Assembly (NCBI GenBank): GCA_934699415.1
Contig: CAKUWO010000034.1
Span: 1-10,754, forward strand
DNA: 10,754 nucleotides
From: an uncultured Erysipelotrichaceae bacterium
GTDB taxonomy: Bacteria > Bacillota_I > Bacilli_A > Erysipelotrichales > Erysipelotrichaceae
Reading direction: 5' to 3'
Shown: positions 7,422 to 10,754 of the stretch, in pieces
Layout: each line of letters begins with the position of its first letter
How positions within the stretch are numbered: position 1 is the first letter of the stretch
Position numbers and translations under genes: made by a program
Notes under the pieces: generated by a model
Database searches by the model: none
What the model was told of the DNA's origin: nothing
What the model saw: the letters and a program-made list of their open reading frames with translations, nothing else

Positions 7422-9164
7422 TTAACCTTCTAAGATAATTTGAATTTTAGTAGTTTTAATTTTATTACCAACGCTATAAGATTCGCCATTATCACTGCCT
7501 TTAATCTTATAACCTGTGATTTTACATGGATCTGAAGTTACAGCACTTCCATCAATAGTAATTTCAAGTCCTAAATCTTTAATAGTTTGGCTATTAGCCC
7601 AATCTTCTACACGATTAGTTGAGTTATTCAAAATTTCAAAACCGGTTTCTTTTAAGATATCTTCTAAATAATATTCATGGCCTCTTGATAAAGTAATTGT
7701 TACAGTACTTCCTTTAACTACTTCACCACCACTTTGTTCACTTTGACCAATAATTGCATCTTTGTTCTTATTATTGTCAAATTTACCATAAACCTTGTTT
7801 AAGTTAATGCCATTATTTTTAGCCCATGTTTCAGCATCGGCTAAGCTTTTAGTAGTTAAATCAATCATTGTGATTGTTTCAGGAGTAGGAGTTGGAGTTG
7901 GAGCAATACCGCCCTTAGATACCGTCACATGGATAGTAACATTAAGTGGTAATTTCTGAATATCAGAATATTCATTTCCAGATGTATAGATTGAATGTGA
8001 TAAAATTTCACCTTTTTGTTTATCAGATTCAATTTCAGTCTTCTTTAATGAAATATAAATACCAACTTCTTTAAGGGCATCAACTTTATCTCTAATTAAG
8101 TCATAAGAAGATCCATTAATAGATCCAAGACCTTCAGTGTCTAAATAGAAACCATTACCTTTATTAACTGTAATTGTCATATCAGCTAAATCTTTAAGTG
8201 AAACTGTTGAATTAGCTTTTAAAGATTGGTTTAAGACATAAGTAGATGCATCAGCATATTTTTCTTTAATGCTGATACCATATTTCTTTACAAAGTCTTC
8301 AACACCGCTCTTAGACATCGTCAATAAATTAGGAACCTTAACACCTTCTCCTTTAGAGATATAAATTGTTAATACTTGCTTATCGGCTAATGTCTTACCA
8401 GCTTCAGGTGATTGGGAAATAACTTTATCAACATCAACAGTATTAGAGAAAGTTTCAACAAAATTTACTTGGACTTTATTTGTTTTAGCCCATGTTTCAA
8501 CTTCACTCTTAACTTTGCCTTTGAAATCTTCAATCTTAACTGATTGTGCCGGTTGTGGTCCTTTAGAAATAGAGATAGTTAAAGCTGTTGAACGTTTAAA
8601 ATCTTCTTTATCTACTTTTAAATCAAAGCTAATAACTTCACCTTCAGCTACTGTATCTGAATAAGTATTCATGATTTTAGTCTTAGATAATTTATTAGTT
8701 TTAATCCATGATTCAATCTCACTCTTTTTCATAGTGGCGATATCTGGAAGATTAATCTTTTCTTCAGGATCAGCACCATTAGATACCACGAAAGTAATCT
8801 TGGCATCCTTCTTAATCTTTTTGCCATCGATTATGCTCTGTTCAAGAACAATACCGGCATCGTTATCAAAGTTATATTCTTTATTTACAACAATACCTTT
8901 AGTTTCAATACCATATTGTCTAGCCCAAGTTGCAATATCGCTTTCGCTTTTACCTACAAAATTAGGCATTTCAATTTTAGGTGCAAAGAAAAGGAAATAA
9001 GATGCACTTAAAAGAATCACTAAAACGATTGAAACAATAGCTATCGCTTTTTTAGGAAGCTTCTTGCTAGGTTTTTCAATAGGTGTTCTAACCTCTTCTT
9101 TATAACTATCTGGTTTCCCATCAGAAGAGAATTGTGACAGGAAATCTTTTTTATTTTCACTCAT
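7422..9164 (-). CDS. Membrane-anchored multi-PASTA protein without a kinase domain
   Basis: PASTA domains bind peptidoglycan or muropeptides and usually form the outer part of Ser/Thr kinases (PrkC/Stk) or penicillin-binding proteins. This 580-residue protein has neither enzyme. It has a short cytoplasmic head (1-38, starting MSENKKDFLSQF), one membrane helix (about 39-61) and an extracellular string of PASTA-like repeats at about 62-130, 134-202, 207-272, 275-336, 337-418 (degenerate), 431-496 and 497-580 (degenerate). A Thr-Pro linker (APTPTPTP, 421-428) separates the fifth and sixth. Most repeats have a helix with a central Trp or Phe (DIATWARQYGI, EVETWAKTNK, DAETWAKNNGI) and end in a strand with SKG, SNG, NKG or SRG. 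A 17-bp DNA direct repeat (7817-7833 and 8483-8499) encodes the TWAK helix in two repeats, a trace of duplication. ATG 9164 has GAGAGGT 5 nt upstream, overlapping the VanY-type gene's stop. Confidence 0.9.
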   Translation of the reverse strand: MSENKKDFLSQFSSDGKPDSYKEEVRTPIEKPSKKLPKKAIAIVSIVLVILLSASYFLFFAPKIEMPNFVGKSESDIATWARQYGIETKGIVVNKEYNFDNDAGIVLEQSIIDGKKIKKDAKITFVVSNGADPEEKINLPDIATMKKSEIESWIKTNKLSKTKIMNTYSDTVAEGEVISFDLKVDKEDFKRSTALTISISKGPQPAQSVKIEDFKGKVKSEVETWAKTNKVQVNFVETFSNTVDVDKVISQSPEAGKTLADKQVLTIYISKGEGVKVPNLLTMSKSGVEDFVKKYGISIKEKYADASTYVLNQSLKANSTVSLKDLADMTITVNKGNGFYLDTEGLGSINGSSYDLIRDKVDALKEVGIYISLKKTEIESDKQKGEILSHSIYTSGNEYSDIQKLPLNVTIHVTVSKGGIAPTPTPTPETITMIDLTTKSLADAETWAKNNGINLNKVYGKFDNNKNKDAIIGQSEQSGGEVVKGSTVTITLSRGHEYYLEDILKETGFEILNNSTNRVEDWANSQTIKDLGLEITIDGSAVTSDPCKITGYKIKGSDNGESYSVGNKIKTTKIQIILEG

Positions 9165-9174
9165 GTTGTACCTC

Positions 9175-9927
9175 TCAATCTGTACTATCTGTACTAATTA
9201 TAACTGAACTTTGCAAATTGTAAAATCTTTTTTGTAGATATTCTTCAAGACATAAGTTTTCTTCATACATCTTCTTTGCTGCATCTATTCCAACATAGCG
9301 ATAATGCCAAGGCTCATTTCTTACGCCAGTTATTGTTACTTTATCACTAGGATAACGCTTTATAAAGCCATATTTATAGGCATTATTTAATAACCAATTC
9401 CAAGTATCAGCATTATCATAAATACTTGTATCTTCACAATTTATATCAAGACCTAATCCAATTTCATGTTCCGAACACCCAGGATCCATAACCCATTTTT
9501 TAGCTAAGCGAATAGCTTCATTCTTATTGTATCCTTCATAAATATAATCGTTGATTTTATTATTCATCAACATTTCTTGATATTCTCTTTCACGGTGTCC
9601 TGATGTTACAGCTATTGAAATGCCATCTTTATTAGCATCTTTAAACATCTTATTTAATTCTTTATAAATTCTTGAATCAACCTTTTGCCCATTATCCATT
9701 TCTTTTAAAGAATAACTATAATCTTCTTTTATCGGATGATCGTTATTAACTAATACTAAGTTCCATTCTCTAATTTCGCCATCCCTTATAAAGGGATTAA
9801 TATATGTTGCACTGAGCATTCTTTGATGACTTTGATATATCTTAAAAGCTAATGACAAAATAATTAATAAAAGTATAAAGAATGTTGGAATAACACCTTT
9901 TCTAAGTCTTCTTTTTTTCTTTTTCAT
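9175..9927 (-). CDS. Membrane-anchored VanY-type D-alanyl-D-alanine carboxypeptidase (M15B)
   Basis: Enzymes of this family are zinc peptidases that remove the terminal D-Ala from peptidoglycan stem peptides outside the membrane. The 250-residue product has a very basic N-terminus (MKKKKRRLRK) and one membrane anchor (about 11-30), followed by the catalytic domain. Visible motifs are SGHRE at 109-113 (family form SGYRS), PGCSEHEIGLGLDI at 149-162 with zinc ligands H154 and D161, and NEPWHYRYVG at 204-213 with catalytic E205 and zinc ligand H208, so the enzyme should be active. It ends in a Ser/Thr/Asp tail and a TGA stop. It is first in the operon with the PASTA and ABC genes. No Shine-Dalgarno site precedes ATG 9927; a -10-like element lies 6 nt upstream. 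The van-type genes of glycopeptide resistance are not nearby, so a housekeeping wall role is more likely than resistance. Confidence 0.92.
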   Translation of the reverse strand: MKKKKRRLRKGVIPTFFILLLIILSLAFKIYQSHQRMLSATYINPFIRDGEIREWNLVLVNNDHPIKEDYSYSLKEMDNGQKVDSRIYKELNKMFKDANKDGISIAVTSGHREREYQEMLMNNKINDYIYEGYNKNEAIRLAKKWVMDPGCSEHEIGLGLDINCEDTSIYDNADTWNWLLNNAYKYGFIKRYPSDKVTITGVRNEPWHYRYVGIDAAKKMYEENLCLEEYLQKRFYNLQSSVIISTDSTD

Positions 9928-9933
9928 AATTCA

Positions 9934-9942
9934 ATTAGAACA
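9934..9942 (-). promoter_or_regulatory. Extended -10 element abutting the VanY-type gene
   Basis: The minus strand reads TGT then TCTAAT (5 of 6 matches to TATAAT, with the extended-10 TG), ending 6 nt before ATG 9927. No clear -35 is present; the region 17 nt upstream is the T-run of the eno terminator. TATTAT (9944-9949) is an alternative -10. With no Shine-Dalgarno site, a leaderless or very short-leader transcript is predicted. Confidence 0.45.
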
Positions 9943-9952
9943 TATAATAAGC

Positions 9953-9978
9953 AAATAAAAAAGCCTGATTACAGGCTT

Positions 9979-9980
<2 letters not shown>
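9953..9980 (-). terminator. Intrinsic terminator after eno
   Basis: A 9-bp perfect stem on the minus strand, AAAAGCCTG (9980-9972) with CAGGCTTTT (9967-9959), has a 4-nt loop and continues into TTATTT. The 5' arm begins at the second base of the eno TAA stop (9981-9979). It ends the eno transcript before the VanY-type gene. Confidence 0.92.

Positions 9981-10754
<774 letters not shown>

Noticed and set aside
8671..9000. 109-codon open frame on the plus strand inside the PASTA gene
   Set aside because: Fully antisense to a gene with clear repeats, no ribosome binding site, and its hydrophobic composition is what the complement of this AT-rich gene would give.
9175..9927. Glycopeptide resistance cluster (vanY)
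   Set aside because: No vanR/S/H/A/X-like genes are nearby; the VanY family includes many ordinary wall-maintenance carboxypeptidases.

Overview
The window is AT-rich bacterial DNA, and every complete gene lies on the minus strand. It looks like a low-GC Gram-positive (Bacillota). The secG-rnr-smpB order is typical of that group, Shine-Dalgarno sites are strong, and the cell-wall proteins (PASTA repeats, a VanY-type D,D-carboxypeptidase) imply a walled cell. TGA is used as a stop (VanY-type gene) and Trp is TGG, so the code is the standard bacterial one, not the Mycoplasma one. The compact layout and a secreted family 9 glycoside hydrolase would suit a gut or rumen member of the Erysipelotrichales/RF39-like Bacilli. 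That placement is inference, not proof.

Layout in the direction of transcription (right to left). (1) The 3' two thirds of enolase (eno) enters from the right edge and ends in an intrinsic terminator. (2) A tight four-gene operon follows, with gaps of 10-11 nt: a membrane-anchored VanY-type carboxypeptidase, a kinase-less membrane protein with about seven PASTA-like repeats, a MacB/FtsX-type ABC permease and its ATPase. It closes with an intrinsic terminator. (3) A lipoprotein GH9 glycoside hydrolase comes next, apparently with its own -10 element directly before the start codon and no ribosome binding site. (4) Then secG-rnr-smpB, with a good sigma-A-type promoter (TTGACG-N17-TAGAAT) overlapping the GH9 stop codon, a terminator-like hairpin between secG and rnr, and a terminator after smpB. 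(5) At the left edge the last codons of a convergent plus-strand gene run in; they resemble the C-terminus of an alpha/beta hydrolase.

How the genes may work together: secG, rnr and smpB are housekeeping genes for protein export, RNA decay and ribosome rescue. The VanY/PASTA/ABC operon is the best candidate for an undescribed system. It joins a peptidoglycan-trimming enzyme, a putative peptidoglycan-binding sensor without a kinase, and a mechanotransmission-type ABC complex with a large extracellular domain, and so suggests wall sensing or remodelling. The GH9 lipoprotein lies next to it but is separated by a terminator.

Two sequence patterns recur. All three intrinsic terminators begin their 5' stem arm at the second base of the upstream gene's stop codon. 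The two genes that follow internal terminators lack a Shine-Dalgarno site and have a -10-like hexamer exactly 6 nt before ATG, which predicts leaderless mRNAs. No tRNA, rRNA, CRISPR array, insertion sequence or gene-free stretch over 300 nt was seen.
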